Positions 8,396 through 17,861 of a stretch of DNA of 64,000 nt are shown in pieces. Source of the DNA: Acetobacter pomorum (lineage in GTDB: Bacteria; Pseudomonadota; Alphaproteobacteria; Acetobacterales; Acetobacteraceae); contig NZ_PEBQ01000030.1 of the NCBI RefSeq assembly GCF_002738225.1, positions 1 to 64,000 of the forward strand, in the 5' to 3' direction. Both the position numbers and the translations under genes were made by a program. The notes under the pieces are model-generated. The model was not told the DNA's origin, searched no databases, and saw nothing but the letters and a program-made list of their open reading frames with translations. Position 1 is the stretch's first letter. Every line of letters begins with the position of its first letter.

Positions 8396-9135
8396 GCGTC
8401 TTCTTCCTGCTGGTAGAAGGTATCGGCAGCCGAATCGCCCGCACCCGGCAATGCAAGGGGCTGCACGTTTGTGAGAGGCAAGGGCACATGTGTGGTGGCA
8501 ATAACAAGCCCACCCTGTTGACGATGTGCAGCAAGGGCATGCCCTAAAAGGGTAATGGCGTTGGCATCCAACCCAAGGCTGGGCTCATCCAGTAACCATA
8601 AAGGTGCATTGGCCAATAAAACGCGCGCAAGGGCTGTACGGCGTTTCTGCCCGGCAGAAAGTAGGCGGGCGGGTAAATTGGCAAGGGGCAGCAGGTCCAT
8701 GGCTTCAAGAGCTGCCTGCATATCGCCTTGCCCGGCCCGTGCAAAAAGAGCGAGGTTTTCTGTTACGGTCAGGCCCGGCTTGAGTGCATCCTGATGCCCC
8801 AGATAAGCCACTTGGCTGGCATGAAGAGCACGATCGGCAAAAACCGATTCGCCATGCCAGAGCAACTGGCCAGAATCGGGTTTGCGCAAGCCGGCCAGAA
8901 CACGCAGCAAAGTGGACTTTCCTGCACCGTTGGGGCCAGTCAGCAGCATGGCATCTCCAGCTTTCATCTGAAAGCTGATACCGTCCAGAACCAGCCTTTC
9001 TCCACGGAAGACACAGAGATCCTCGGCATAAAGTGCTGGAAATGCACCAGCTTCTGGCCCAAGGGCGGCTTGCCCAGCAGGGAAAGGACTGTCAGCGATA
9101 ACACTTCTCCTTATTGTTACCGTGCAAGGCCGCAA
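8392..9135 (-). CDS. ccmA: Haem exporter ATP-binding protein CcmA
   Basis: This is the ABC ATPase that drives release of holo-CcmE in cytochrome c maturation. It has Walker A GPNGAGKST, the truncated signature LSAGQKRRTALARVLL (CcmA-type, in place of LSGGQ) and Walker B LWLLDEPSLGLD. At 247 residues it is longer than the usual 200-215 because about 30 residues precede the ABC core (which starts near LYAEDLCVFRGERLV). The true start could be a GTG about 11 codons in. The stop overlaps the ccmB start. Confidence 0.92.
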   Translation of the reverse strand: MRPCTVTIRRSVIADSPFPAGQAALGPEAGAFPALYAEDLCVFRGERLVLDGISFQMKAGDAMLLTGPNGAGKSTLLRVLAGLRKPDSGQLLWHGESVFADRALHASQVAYLGHQDALKPGLTVTENLALFARAGQGDMQAALEAMDLLPLANLPARLLSAGQKRRTALARVLLANAPLWLLDEPSLGLDANAITLLGHALAAHRQQGGLVIATTHVPLPLTNVQPLALPGAGDSAADTFYQQEEDA

Positions 9136-9325
9136 AAGCCGGGGTGCTCGCGTTCTCGTGGTCGCTCCCCGCCTTGTGCCTTTTCCAACTGCCGGTATGT
9201 TCTAGGCCCAACGGGATATCAAGCCGGTTGCCCGGCAGATCTGGCAGGCACTCGGCGCCGAATGGTATTTTACGGTGTCCTGAACGCATCACCAGCCATC
9301 GGCTGTGATCGGGGAGAGAGCGATT

Positions 9326-12019
9326 ATGAAAACGGTTGGGCACGATAAGCTAAAAACAGGCCGCACCCTTGAGGTGGATGGCAAGACCTACCACTATTTT
9401 TCCATTCCCGAAGCGGCAAAGACCATTGGCGACGTAAGCCGCCTTCCGGTTTCGCTGAAGGTTCTTTTGGAAAACATTCTGCGGTTTGAAGACGGGCGCT
9501 CCTACAATGTGGATGACGCCAAGGCCATTGCAGGCTGGTTGCCAAAGGGCAGCAGCAGCAAGGAAGTGCCTTTTAAACCTTCACGTATTCTAATGCAGGA
9601 CTTCACCGGTGTTCCGGGTGTGGTGGATCTTGCAGCCATGCGTGACGGGATTGTGAGCCTGAAGGGTGACCCCCAGAAGGTGAACCCAATGGTTCCGGTC
9701 AATCTGGTGATCGACCATTCCGTGATGGTGGACTATGCAGGCACAAAAGATGCGCTGCAGGAAAACATTACGCTGGAATTTGAACGCAACGCAGAACGTT
9801 ATGCCTTCCTGCGCTGGGGCCAGGTGGCGTTTGAAAACTTCTCCGTTGTGCCGCCAGATACAGGCATCTGCCATCAGGTGAACCTGGAATACATTGCCCA
9901 GGTGGCATGGACCGCCAATGTGGGCGGCAAGGAATACGTTTACCCGGATTCCCTGTATGGCACAGACAGCCACACCACCATGATCAACGGTCTGGGCGTG
10001 TTGGGCTGGGGTGTGGGTGGTATTGAGGCTGAGGCCGCAATGCTGGGCCAGCCCATTGCCATGCTTATTCCCGATGTGATCGGCTTTAAGCTGACAGGCA
10101 AGCTGCCAGAAGGCGCAACAGCCACCGATCTGGTGCTGACAGTGACCCAGATGCTGCGCAAAAAAGGCGTGGTGGGCAAGTTTGTTGAATTCTTTGGCCC
10201 GGCACTTGATCATCTGCCCGTGGCTGACCGTGCAACCATTGCCAACATGGCTCCGGAATATGGTGCAACTTGCGGGTTCTTCCCGGTTGATGCGCTTACG
10301 CTGGACTTCCTGCGTCAGACCGGCCGTGATGAACATCGCATCAAGCTGGTTGAAGAATATCTGCGCGCGCAGGGCATGTTCCGCACGCACGAAACGCCAG
10401 AACCTGTCTTTACGGATGTTCTGGAACTGGATCTCAGCACGGTTGTACCTTCTCTGGCAGGGCCCAAGCGTCCGCAGGATCGCGTGGAGCTGAAAAGCGC
10501 CAAAACCGCGTTTGAAAAAGAACTCACCAGCTCTCTGGGTGTGGCCGCTAACGATGCCGATAAAAAGGTGCCGGTTGCCGGAACCAACTATGATCTGGGG
10601 CAGGGCGATATTGTTATTGCCGCTATTACCTCCTGCACCAACACATCCAACCCGGCTGTGCTGATTGCGGCTGGTCTGGTGGCACGCAAGGCGCGCGCTC
10701 TGGGCCTTACGCCTAAGCCATGGGTGAAAACCTCTCTGGCTCCGGGGTCTCAGGTTGTTACGGATTACCTGAACCGCTCTGGCCTGACGACGGATCTGGA
10801 TGCCATGGGCTTCAATACCGTTGGGTATGGTTGCACCACCTGTATCGGTAACTCCGGTCCGCTGCCTTCTCACATTGTAGACGCGATTGAAAACAACGAC
10901 CTGGTTGCTGTTTCTGTCCTGTCTGGCAACCGTAACTTTGAAGGCCGTATTTCCCCCAACGTTCGGGCCAACTATCTGGCAAGCCCGCCGCTGGTGGTGG
11001 CATATTCCCTTCTTGGCACCATGCGTAAGGATATTACGACGGAACCGCTGGGCACATCCAAGGATGGCAAGCCGGTTTACCTGAAGGATATCTGGCCGAC
11101 CAACAAGGAAATTGCTGACCTTATTGCTTCCGCCATCAGCCGTGACGAGTTTATCAACCGTTACAAGAACGTGTCCAAAGGCACGAAGGAATGGCAGGGT
11201 CTGAAGGTTGCTACGGGTTCGGAAACCTATAAGTGGGATCCGAAATCCACCTACGTGCAGGATCCGCCGTACTTCAAGCATATGGATATTGAACCCAAAG
11301 CTCCGGGCAATATCGAAGGTGCGCGTATTCTGGCCCTGCTGGGTGACAACATCACGACCGACCATATCTCTCCGGCAGGTTCCATCAAGAAGGATTCCCC
11401 GGCTGGTCGTTACCTGATGGAACACGGGGTTGAACCCAAAGACTTCAACTCTTATGGCTCCCGCCGTGGGAATGACCGCGTGATGGTGCGTGGTACTTTT
11501 GCCAACATCCGTATCAAAAACGAAATGCTGCCTGGTACGGAAGGTGGGTATTCCAAGCACTTCCCGGATGGGAAGGAAGGCGCCATTTACGATGTGGCCA
11601 TGGAATATAAAAAGGACCATGTGCCGCTGGTTGTGATTGGTGGCAAGGAATACGGCATGGGCTCTTCCCGTGACTGGGCTGCAAAAGGCACCCTGTTGCT
11701 GGGCGTAAAGGCCGTTATTGCTGAAAGCTTTGAGCGTATTCACCGTTCCAACCTTGTGGGCATGGGCGTTCTGCCGCTGGTGTTCAAGGATGGCACAACC
11801 CGCAAGACCCTTGGTCTGAAGGGTGATGAGGTGATCAGCATCAAAGGTGTTGATAAACTGACGCCGCGCATGGATGTAATTATGACAATTACAAGAAATG
11901 ACGGCTCCACGCAGGAAGTACCACTGCTTTGCCGTGTCGATACTCTGGACGAAGTCGAGTATTATAGGCATGGTGGCATTCTTCAGTACGTCTTGCGAGG
12001 GATGACGAAAGCTGCCTGA
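9326..12019 (+). CDS. acnA: Aconitate hydratase A
   Basis: It interconverts citrate and isocitrate in the TCA cycle. The product has 897 residues, as usual for AcnA/IRP-type aconitases. The Fe-S ligands are the Cys in [11 protein letters not shown] and the pair in [11 protein letters not shown]. The swivel domain contains [13 protein letters not shown] and [10 protein letters not shown], and [15 protein letters not shown] is the C-terminal active-site loop. The start at 9326 follows GGGGAGAGAG; an upstream frame extension to 9305 is not needed. Aconitase is linked to acetic acid resistance in Acetobacter (established for the genus). A strong terminator follows at once. Confidence 0.97.
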   Translation: MKTVGHDKLKTGRTLEVDGKTYHYFSIPEAAKTIGDVSRLPVSLKVLLENILRFEDGRSYNVDDAKAIAGWLPKGSSSKEVPFKPSRILMQDFTGVPGVVDLAAMRDGIVSLKGDPQKVNPMVPVNLVIDHSVMVDYAGTKDALQENITLEFERNAERYAFLRWGQVAFENFSVVPPDTGICHQVNLEYIAQVAWTANVGGKEYVYPDSLYGTDSHTTMINGLGVLGWGVGGIEAEAAMLGQPIAMLIPDVIGFKLTGKLPEGATATDLVLTVTQMLRKKGVVGKFVEFFGPALDHLPVADRATIANMAPEYGATCGFFPVDALTLDFLRQTGRDEHRIKLVEEYLRAQGMFRTHETPEPVFTDVLELDLSTVVPSLAGPKRPQDRVELKSAKTAFEKELTSSLGVAANDADKKVPVAGTNYDLGQGDIVIAAITSCTNTSNPAVLIAAGLVARKARALGLTPKPWVKTSLAPGSQVVTDYLNRSGLTTDLDAMGFNTVGYGCTTCIGNSGPLPSHIVDAIENNDLVAVSVLSGNRNFEGRISPNVRANYLASPPLVVAYSLLGTMRKDITTEPLGTSKDGKPVYLKDIWPTNKEIADLIASAISRDEFINRYKNVSKGTKEWQGLKVATGSETYKWDPKSTYVQDPPYFKHMDIEPKAPGNIEGARILALLGDNITTDHISPAGSIKKDSPAGRYLMEHGVEPKDFNSYGSRRGNDRVMVRGTFANIRIKNEMLPGTEGGYSKHFPDGKEGAIYDVAMEYKKDHVPLVVIGGKEYGMGSSRDWAAKGTLLLGVKAVIAESFERIHRSNLVGMGVLPLVFKDGTTRKTLGLKGDEVISIKGVDKLTPRMDVIMTITRNDGSTQEVPLLCRVDTLDEVEYYRHGGILQYVLRGMTKAA

Positions 12020-12050
12020 GAACCAATTCGTTCAAGGTGAACGTCAAGAT

Positions 12051-12083
12051 GCCGACCCGGTACGCACCGGGTCGGCGTTTTCT
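12051..12083 (+). terminator. Intrinsic terminator after acnA, abutting next start codon
   Basis: The 11-bp stem GCCGACCCGGT / ACCGGGTCGGC has a 4-base loop and is followed by GTTTTCT. It ends within one base of the apparent GTG start (12084) of the next gene. Confidence 0.85.
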
Positions 12084-12845
12084 GTGGAAGACCCAGTCGT
12101 TTTGAGTGCGGAACATCTGCACAAAAATTTCGGCGAGGGGGATGTCCTGTGTGGTGTATCCATGCAGGTGCGAAAGGGTGAGCTGGTTTCTATTATCGGC
12201 CCATCCGGTTGCGGAAAATCCACTTTTTTACGGTGTTTGAATTTTCTGGAAATTCCCGATAGCGGTAAGGTTACCGCCATGGGGGTAACCATAGAGCGCA
12301 AAGATGCCGTCTGGCGTCGGGCGGATGAGCATATGGCTCATAAGCTGCGCACCCATGTGGGTATGGTGTTCCAGAGCTTTAATCTTTTTCCTCATCTTAC
12401 AGTGTTGGACAACGTTCTGCTGGCTCCTCGCGTGGTGAAGGGTGAGGGCGGAGAAGTGGAGCGTGCCGAGGCTATGGCTCTGCTGGAAAAAGTAGGGTTG
12501 GCCCGTGTTGCACAGCGTTACCCTGTTTCGCTTTCTGGTGGGCAGCAGCAACGTGCCGCCATTGCGCGCGCCTTGGCCATGCGGCCAGAAATTATGCTGT
12601 ATGACGAACCCACATCAGCGCTTGATCCGATAGTTGCGGAAGAAGTGCTGGGGGTTATGCGCACCCTTGATGATGAGGGCATGACGCAGATTATCGTCAC
12701 GCATGACATGCGCTTTGCCCAAGTGGCATCGGATACCATTGTCTACATGGATGGCGGCCATATTGTTGAATCCGGCCCGCCGGAGGTTCTGTGTGTGAAC
12801 CCGGCCCATGAACAGACACGCCGCTTTTTGAGGACACTTCTGTGA
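12084..12845 (+). CDS. Polar amino-acid ABC transporter ATP-binding protein (GlnQ/HisP type)
   Basis: The ATPase of an amino-acid importer of the PAAT family. Walker [10 protein letters not shown] lies at 39-47, the Q-loop is GMVFQSFNLFPHLTVLDN, the signature is LSGGQQQRAAIARAL and Walker B is [13 protein letters not shown]. The switch His is in VTHDMRFA. The length of 253 residues is typical. The GTG start lies directly behind the acnA terminator, with the terminator stem where a ribosome site should be. Either initiation is weak or leaderless, or the transcript reads through from acnA. It overlaps the next gene by four bases (GTGA), so the two products form one transporter. Confidence 0.9.
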   Translation: MEDPVVLSAEHLHKNFGEGDVLCGVSMQVRKGELVSIIGPSGCGKSTFLRCLNFLEIPDSGKVTAMGVTIERKDAVWRRADEHMAHKLRTHVGMVFQSFNLFPHLTVLDNVLLAPRVVKGEGGEVERAEAMALLEKVGLARVAQRYPVSLSGGQQQRAAIARALAMRPEIMLYDEPTSALDPIVAEEVLGVMRTLDDEGMTQIIVTHDMRFAQVASDTIVYMDGGHIVESGPPEVLCVNPAHEQTRRFLRTLL

Positions 12846-14401
12846 AACAGAACGCACAGTATTGCCCGCCACGTTTGTGGGGTTTGTTTCTGCGCTGTGT
12901 CTGTATGCTGCTGGCTGTAAGCTGGTTGGGCGCTGGCGCGCACGTGGCACACGCACAGGAAGAAAAGCCGATCCGCTGGGCTGCGGATGCATCATCGGAT
13001 GTGCCCTATACGTTTCATGATCTGAAAGATCAGGACAAGCTGACCGGGTTTGAATATGACCTGATGCAGGAACTGGGCAAGCACATGGGTGTGCCGCTGC
13101 AGTTCGTGCAGAATGACTGGGATGGTCTTATCCCCGGCTTGCAGCGTGGCCTGTATGAGATGGTCATCTGTGGCATTGAAATGACAGATGAGCACGCTGA
13201 AGGTATTGATTTTTCAGATCCATATTACATCACATCCGAACGTATTGTGGTGCGGCGCAATGGCCCGCAACTCAAAACGCTTGCAGATCTGAATGGCCAC
13301 GCCATTGGCACAATCAAGGATACGCAGGCTGAACGTATTCTGACCGAGAATGCCAAGGTTCAACTTCGGACGTATGATGAAGAAACTGATGCGTTCATGG
13401 ATCTGGCCAATGGTCGCACAGATGCCATTCTGATTGATGGTCCAATTGCCAAATATTACGGTGATACCAACCCAGCCCTACAGGTGGTGGGTGAACCCAT
13501 TGGCCGTGTGGAATATGGCATTGCCTTTGCCAAAGGGCAGAATGCAGCCCTACGCACCAAGGTGAACGCTGCATTGGCAACCATGCAGCATGATGGCACG
13601 CTGCATCGTGTTTTGCTGCGGTGGGACTTGTGGACGCCAGAAATGGCCCAGCTGACCAATGACCATACGACGCTTAATGTCACACCTGCGGCATGGAATG
13701 CGTATGTGGCAGAATTGGAAGGCAAAGGTGGCTGGCGCGTTAAGCTGGAACGCTACATGGGTTTTCTGCCACAATTGGCAAAGGCTGCATGGTTAACCTT
13801 GCTGGTTTCCCTGTGTGCGATGGTGTTGGCTGTTGGTGCAGGTTTGGCTTTGGCATTGCTGCGCTTGTATGGCCCCAAACCACTACAATGGTTGGCGACA
13901 ACCTATGTGGAAGTGGTGCGTGGCACGCCATTGCTGATTCAGGTTCTGTTCATTTTCTATGGCCTGCCTGAATTTGGCATCAGCCTGACGCCTTTTCTGG
14001 CTGGTGTTGTCAGTTTGGGCATGAACTATGCGGCATATGAGGCTGAAAACTATCGTGCGGGTTTGCAGTCGGTTGCGCATGGGCAAATGGAAGCCGCACT
14101 GGCATTGAACATGACGCACACACAGGCGCTGCGTTATGTTGTGGTGCCACAGGCCTTCCGGCTGGTTATGCCTGTTATGACCAATGACTTTATTTCGTTG
14201 TTGAAAGATTCTTCACTGGTCAGTGTCATCACGCTTACGGAATTGACCCAGACCTATATCCGTCTGTCCTCTTCCTATTTCGATTATTTCGGAACAGGGT
14301 TGATGGTTGGTGCAGCTTACTTGTTGCTGGGGCTGCCCTTTGTGCGTCTGGCACGCATGGCAGAAAAAAAACTGGCGCAACCCCATATGCGGCGCCGGTA
14401 A
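12842..14401 (+). CDS. Amino-acid ABC transporter, fused substrate-binding protein and permease
   Basis: A single 519-residue polypeptide joins two normally separate parts. After a signal segment (1-38, ending HVAHAQ) comes a family 3 solute-binding domain (about 42-265), with TGFEYDLMQELGKHMGV and FSDPYYITSERIVV. From about 300 there is a polar amino-acid permease domain with several helices and the EAA-like loop EAALALNMTHTQALRYVVVPQA. Such fusions are known in the PAAT family. The partner is the ATPase immediately upstream, whose stop it overlaps. The substrate is probably a polar or charged amino acid, but the sequence alone does not say which. Confidence 0.9.
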   Translation: MKQNAQYCPPRLWGLFLRCVCMLLAVSWLGAGAHVAHAQEEKPIRWAADASSDVPYTFHDLKDQDKLTGFEYDLMQELGKHMGVPLQFVQNDWDGLIPGLQRGLYEMVICGIEMTDEHAEGIDFSDPYYITSERIVVRRNGPQLKTLADLNGHAIGTIKDTQAERILTENAKVQLRTYDEETDAFMDLANGRTDAILIDGPIAKYYGDTNPALQVVGEPIGRVEYGIAFAKGQNAALRTKVNAALATMQHDGTLHRVLLRWDLWTPEMAQLTNDHTTLNVTPAAWNAYVAELEGKGGWRVKLERYMGFLPQLAKAAWLTLLVSLCAMVLAVGAGLALALLRLYGPKPLQWLATTYVEVVRGTPLLIQVLFIFYGLPEFGISLTPFLAGVVSLGMNYAAYEAENYRAGLQSVAHGQMEAALALNMTHTQALRYVVVPQAFRLVMPVMTNDFISLLKDSSLVSVITLTELTQTYIRLSSSYFDYFGTGLMVGAAYLLLGLPFVRLARMAEKKLAQPHMRRR

Positions 14402-14420
14402 TACCTGTTTGGGATATCTG

Positions 14421-14466
14421 TTCCGCCATGCAAGGCAAATGCAAGTGCATCTGTCACATGGCGGAA
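14421..14466 (+). terminator. Inverted repeat downstream of the amino-acid transporter
   Basis: The perfect arms TTCCGCCATG and CATGGCGGAA are separated by 26 bases that hold a smaller TGCA...TGCA repeat. No T-run follows, so termination is only suggested by position. Confidence 0.4.
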
Positions 14467-14576
14467 TAGAGCCTGACGGATGTTGTGCCCTCTGCCAGCT
14501 TGTTCCAAAATTACTGATAAATCAGGAACACGCGCAACATTAGATACACCTCTTGCTGGTAAGAGGTTGTAATGTA

Positions 14577-15527
14577 ATGTCCGTGTGTTCGCAGGAACAG
14601 TGCTGGACTTCAATGGATCTTCTTTCCGCGCTTCACAGCTTTGTTCGCGTTGCGGCTACAGGCTCTTTTTCTGCCGTCTCGCGTGAGACAGGTGTTAGTC
14701 AGCCCACAATTTCACGCCATATTGCGCTGCTGGAGGCGCATTACGGTACAACCCTTTTTGCGCGCACCACACGCAGCCTTACCATGACGGAAGATGGCAG
14801 AAGCCTGCTTCCGCATGCCTATGAAGTACTGGAAATTCTGGAAACAGCAGAAACAGTGCTGGGGCGTCGCCGTGCGTCTGTTTCTGGGTTGGTGCGTTTA
14901 GGTGTGACCACTGCTTTTGGATTGTGTCTGACCCGGCGGATAGGGGAGCTACTGGATAGGCATCCTGATCTGGCCATTGAGGTGGTTATGCGCGATGCGT
15001 TTGGGGATCTGGTAGAAGAGGGGCTGGATCTGGCCGTACGCGTAGGAGATATTGCTGAAGGATCTCTTATCGCCCGTAAATTGGGCATTGTGCGTAAATG
15101 GCTGGTGGCAGCCCCTACCTGCTTGGCCCGATGTGGCACGCCTGCACACCCGCGTGACCTGCCAGAATATCCCGGAGTTGTATATAATTACGGTTCCAGC
15201 AGGTTGGACTGGAATTTTGAACGCGATGGTGAGGAAAGTGTGATTGCACCCTCTGCCGTGTTCCGTGCCAACAGTAGTGAAGCCGTGCTGTATGCCGTGG
15301 AATCCGGGTTGGGGATCGGTCTGCTACCAGAATTTCAGGTGCGCGATGCTGTTGCCAGTGGTCGGCTTACCCGGTTGTTTGCTGACTGGAAAATACCTTC
15401 TCTGCCATTTTATGCCGTACATACTGGCCCGCGTACGTTACCTTTGCGCACCCGAACAGTGCTGGATTTTCTGATAGAGGTTTCTGCAGACCTGCTGCGT
15501 GAAGGCAAACTTCATCAGGCTGTATAA
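14577..15527 (+). CDS. LysR family transcriptional regulator
   Basis: A DNA-binding regulator with an N-terminal winged helix-turn-helix (SFVRVAATGSFSAVSRETG, then QPTISRHIALLE) and a C-terminal LysR effector domain that includes RKWLVAAPTCLARCGTPAHPRDL. It resembles the large subgroup that ends in short variable tails. The ATG at 14577 has AAGAGG ten bases upstream and gives 317 residues. An ATG at 14613 (MDLLSALHSF) matches the usual family start but lacks a good ribosome site. The target is unknown. It is not divergent from a recognisable target, since it lies downstream of and parallel to the transporter genes. Confidence 0.9.
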   Translation: MSVCSQEQCWTSMDLLSALHSFVRVAATGSFSAVSRETGVSQPTISRHIALLEAHYGTTLFARTTRSLTMTEDGRSLLPHAYEVLEILETAETVLGRRRASVSGLVRLGVTTAFGLCLTRRIGELLDRHPDLAIEVVMRDAFGDLVEEGLDLAVRVGDIAEGSLIARKLGIVRKWLVAAPTCLARCGTPAHPRDLPEYPGVVYNYGSSRLDWNFERDGEESVIAPSAVFRANSSEAVLYAVESGLGIGLLPEFQVRDAVASGRLTRLFADWKIPSLPFYAVHTGPRTLPLRTRTVLDFLIEVSADLLREGKLHQAV

Positions 15528-15566
15528 TGAGATGCGTGATGAAGCGGAAAATGGCCTGATAGCTTT

Positions 15567-16535
15567 TCAGCCGTGAAATGCAGGATCTGCCGAGACATTT
15601 GCGGGAAGTGGGGTATCCGGTAGTTTGCTGTCAAACCCCTTGCGTAAATAAGGTGCCCAACCCCGTAGCCATGCGTTAGTGTGGCGCACAAAGTCAGACA
15701 CGGCTGCCGAATCGGACATCCCTGCGCGAGACCAGTTTTCTGGTGCACCAGGCACGGTTTTGCTGCCGGGTTCTGCCGGGCTGGTGAGCAGGTGAATGCT
15801 CATGAAATCCACACCGGGACCGGATTTGCTTTTTTCAATCCGGTTCCACCCTGCATCCACCAGAACAGGCGGTAAATCAAACCCCATGCCTGTCAGACGT
15901 TGCACTGCGGGAGGAATAAACATGGGGCTGCCAAGCAGGGCTTGCAGCGCTGGGTTGGATGTCAGGAAAACATTGTTCACCACCCGTATGGGAGATGTCA
16001 TCCAGCATTCTGTATGCGTGCCATCCTGCGGCAGGGCTTCTGACATAAAGTTAAAGTTGCTGTGGCATTCATCCTGCACAAGCTGGGTGTCTGTAATTGG
16101 CAGAGATTGTGTTGTGGCCTGTGCAACCAACAGCCCGGTGACAATGCCTTGCTCAGAGCGCACATAAAGGGATGTTAGAATTTCCCCGTGCGCAACATCA
16201 TCCTGATAATTGAGCAAAGGATGCCACTTGCCAGCAGGCAAGGGAAGTTGGCGGCCAGCAAAGGAAAGTGTGCCTTCAAATTGTGCATCCATAGGTGGCG
16301 CAGAAACAGTGCGCCGGTCTTCATCAGGATGAAGTGCATCTTCAGACGAATCCGCAGAAGATGCACCTGTCGGCAACATATGGCTGATTTTGGATGTAAG
16401 CTTTGCATAGGCCGGAAGGCGTGATGTGAGCCACGGCGCGGGAAACATCACGGAAAACACACTGCATGCGCCAGCGGTAAAGAGCGCAACACGCCAAACG
16501 GGAGCGCGTTGCCACAATCGGGTAAAAGCAGACAT
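15567..16535 (-). CDS. Hypothetical membrane-anchored protein, third gene of AAA+ operon
   Basis: I do not recognise this 322-residue protein. A short basic N-terminus precedes one membrane segment (about 13-36), and the remainder looks extracytoplasmic. A Ser/Asp/Glu-rich linker (56-75) comes before a folded region with FEGTLSFAGRQLPLPAGKWHPLL. Two Cys in DECHSNFNF and TECWMTSP could form a disulphide. The C-terminal third has WNRIEKSKSGPGVDFMSIHLL. It begins 42 bases after the AAA+ ATPase stop, in the same orientation, and should be cotranscribed with it. I infer an envelope role in concert with that ATPase; the molecular function is unknown. Confidence 0.75.
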   Translation of the reverse strand: MSAFTRLWQRAPVWRVALFTAGACSVFSVMFPAPWLTSRLPAYAKLTSKISHMLPTGASSADSSEDALHPDEDRRTVSAPPMDAQFEGTLSFAGRQLPLPAGKWHPLLNYQDDVAHGEILTSLYVRSEQGIVTGLLVAQATTQSLPITDTQLVQDECHSNFNFMSEALPQDGTHTECWMTSPIRVVNNVFLTSNPALQALLGSPMFIPPAVQRLTGMGFDLPPVLVDAGWNRIEKSKSGPGVDFMSIHLLTSPAEPGSKTVPGAPENWSRAGMSDSAAVSDFVRHTNAWLRGWAPYLRKGFDSKLPDTPLPANVSADPAFHG

Positions 16536-16577
16536 GCAGAACAGCCTTGTGCCGGAATAATAAACAGAAAGGGCCGT

Positions 16578-17861
16578 TTATGGAATCAGACGCGCATGAA
16601 TGCTAACGCCTTCATCCGTGCGGTTATCCGCTACTTTTGCAACCACTGCGCCATCGTCTTCCTTCACCAACCGCACCATATTGGCACCTTGTTGGCGGGC
16701 CACAATAAGAGATTCACTGATCATATCTTCAATCGAGCGTACCAGATCGCGGGCAGATGCAGCATCGCCCATCCGGCTCTGGCGGCGCATCACATCCATC
16801 AGCAAGGTGGCGTCAATACCGCCTGTCTCCACTTTCAGCCCATAGCTTTCAATCATGGTTTCAATTTCCAGCGCGGCCACACGGGCAATATCCAGCCCCT
16901 GAAGCGGACGGAAGATGAAAATGCGATCCAACCGGTTCAGAACTTCCGGGGCAAATCCGGCCTGCCGCAACGCTTCTACCGATTCGGCACGCATACGGTC
17001 TGGATCATCATGCAGGCGGTCGGCAATTTCTGTCAGCGCATCTGTGGCGATATTGGATGTCAGCACAAAAATGGCACGCACGGTAGAAATCTGCTGCCCG
17101 GTAGAGGCTTCGGTAATGTGCCCGTCATTCCATGCGGTCAGAAATTTCTTGAAGACATCTGGATGTGCTTTTTCAATTTCATCCAGCAGTACAACGGCAT
17201 CCGGCTTTTCTTTCAGGCCGCCGGTGAGTTTCCCGTAAGTGTCTGAGCCGACATACCCTTTGGGGGAGCCAAAAAGCTGGGTTGCAGCGTGGGGGCTGCT
17301 CATCTGCGTCATATCAAAATGCAGCAGGGGCCGTTCAAGCTGACGGGCAAGCTGCTTGGCCAGATAGGTTTTGCCTGTGCCCGGAGGGCCCGCCAGCAGA
17401 AAAATACCTACCGGTTTGCCGCGGACCTGCAGGGCAAGGCGGCGGCGGAGCTGCACAGCCACATCTTCACATACCTGGTCCTGCCCAATCACGCGGGCGC
17501 GCAGGTTAGCTGCCAGTTCTTCCGCATCAATGGTGGTTTCACGCTGCTCGCGCGCCATCATTTCTTCCAATGCGGCGCGATTGGTCAGTCTGGCAAGTAC
17601 GTCCATGATGAATCCCCGTCGGCGTAAAAGCCCTTTGCGCGCCAGTTTTTCGGCGCGTGTTTCAAACAGCAGTCCAGCCACTGTAAGTATAATGCCACTT
17701 GCAGCCAAAATCGGCCATGCTGGCGCGCACCACTGCAAAACATGCGTGATGGAATGTAGGGAAAGATGCAGGCTGAGGGCGATCTGGATACTGGCAAGCA
17801 CCAGAAAGATCACCATCATCAACGGCATCAGCCGGTTTAGGGCGGGCAGCAGTCCCTTCAT
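16578..17861 (-). CDS. Membrane-anchored AAA+ ATPase with a ClpB-D2-like module
   Basis: It has two N-terminal membrane helices (about 11-31 and 44-66), then a single ClpA/ClpB-type second AAA+ domain. The motifs are VIGQDQV at 124-130, Walker A GPPGTGKT at 158-165, substrate pore loop GYVG at 202-205, Walker B VVLLDEIEK at 223-231, sensor-1 N270, arginine finger in LNRLDR at 308-313 and sensor-2 R371. All catalytic positions are present, so an active ring unfoldase or remodelling ATPase is predicted. The Clp N-domain and first AAA+ domain are missing, replaced by the membrane anchor, and no ClpP-docking loop is evident. At 427 residues it is half the size of ClpB. It lies between two membrane-anchored unknowns and overlaps the upstream one by four bases. 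Confidence 0.85.
   Translation of the reverse strand: MKGLLPALNRLMPLMMVIFLVLASIQIALSLHLSLHSITHVLQWCAPAWPILAASGIILTVAGLLFETRAEKLARKGLLRRRGFIMDVLARLTNRAALEEMMAREQRETTIDAEELAANLRARVIGQDQVCEDVAVQLRRRLALQVRGKPVGIFLLAGPPGTGKTYLAKQLARQLERPLLHFDMTQMSSPHAATQLFGSPKGYVGSDTYGKLTGGLKEKPDAVVLLDEIEKAHPDVFKKFLTAWNDGHITEASTGQQISTVRAIFVLTSNIATDALTEIADRLHDDPDRMRAESVEALRQAGFAPEVLNRLDRIFIFRPLQGLDIARVAALEIETMIESYGLKVETGGIDATLLMDVMRRQSRMGDAASARDLVRSIEDMISESLIVARQQGANMVRLVKEDDGAVVAKVADNRTDEGVSIHARLIP

Noticed and set aside
9590..11971. A 793-codon open frame antisense to acnA
   Set aside because: It mirrors the codon usage of acnA, has no recognisable domain and no ribosome site. Long antisense frames are common opposite GC-biased genes.
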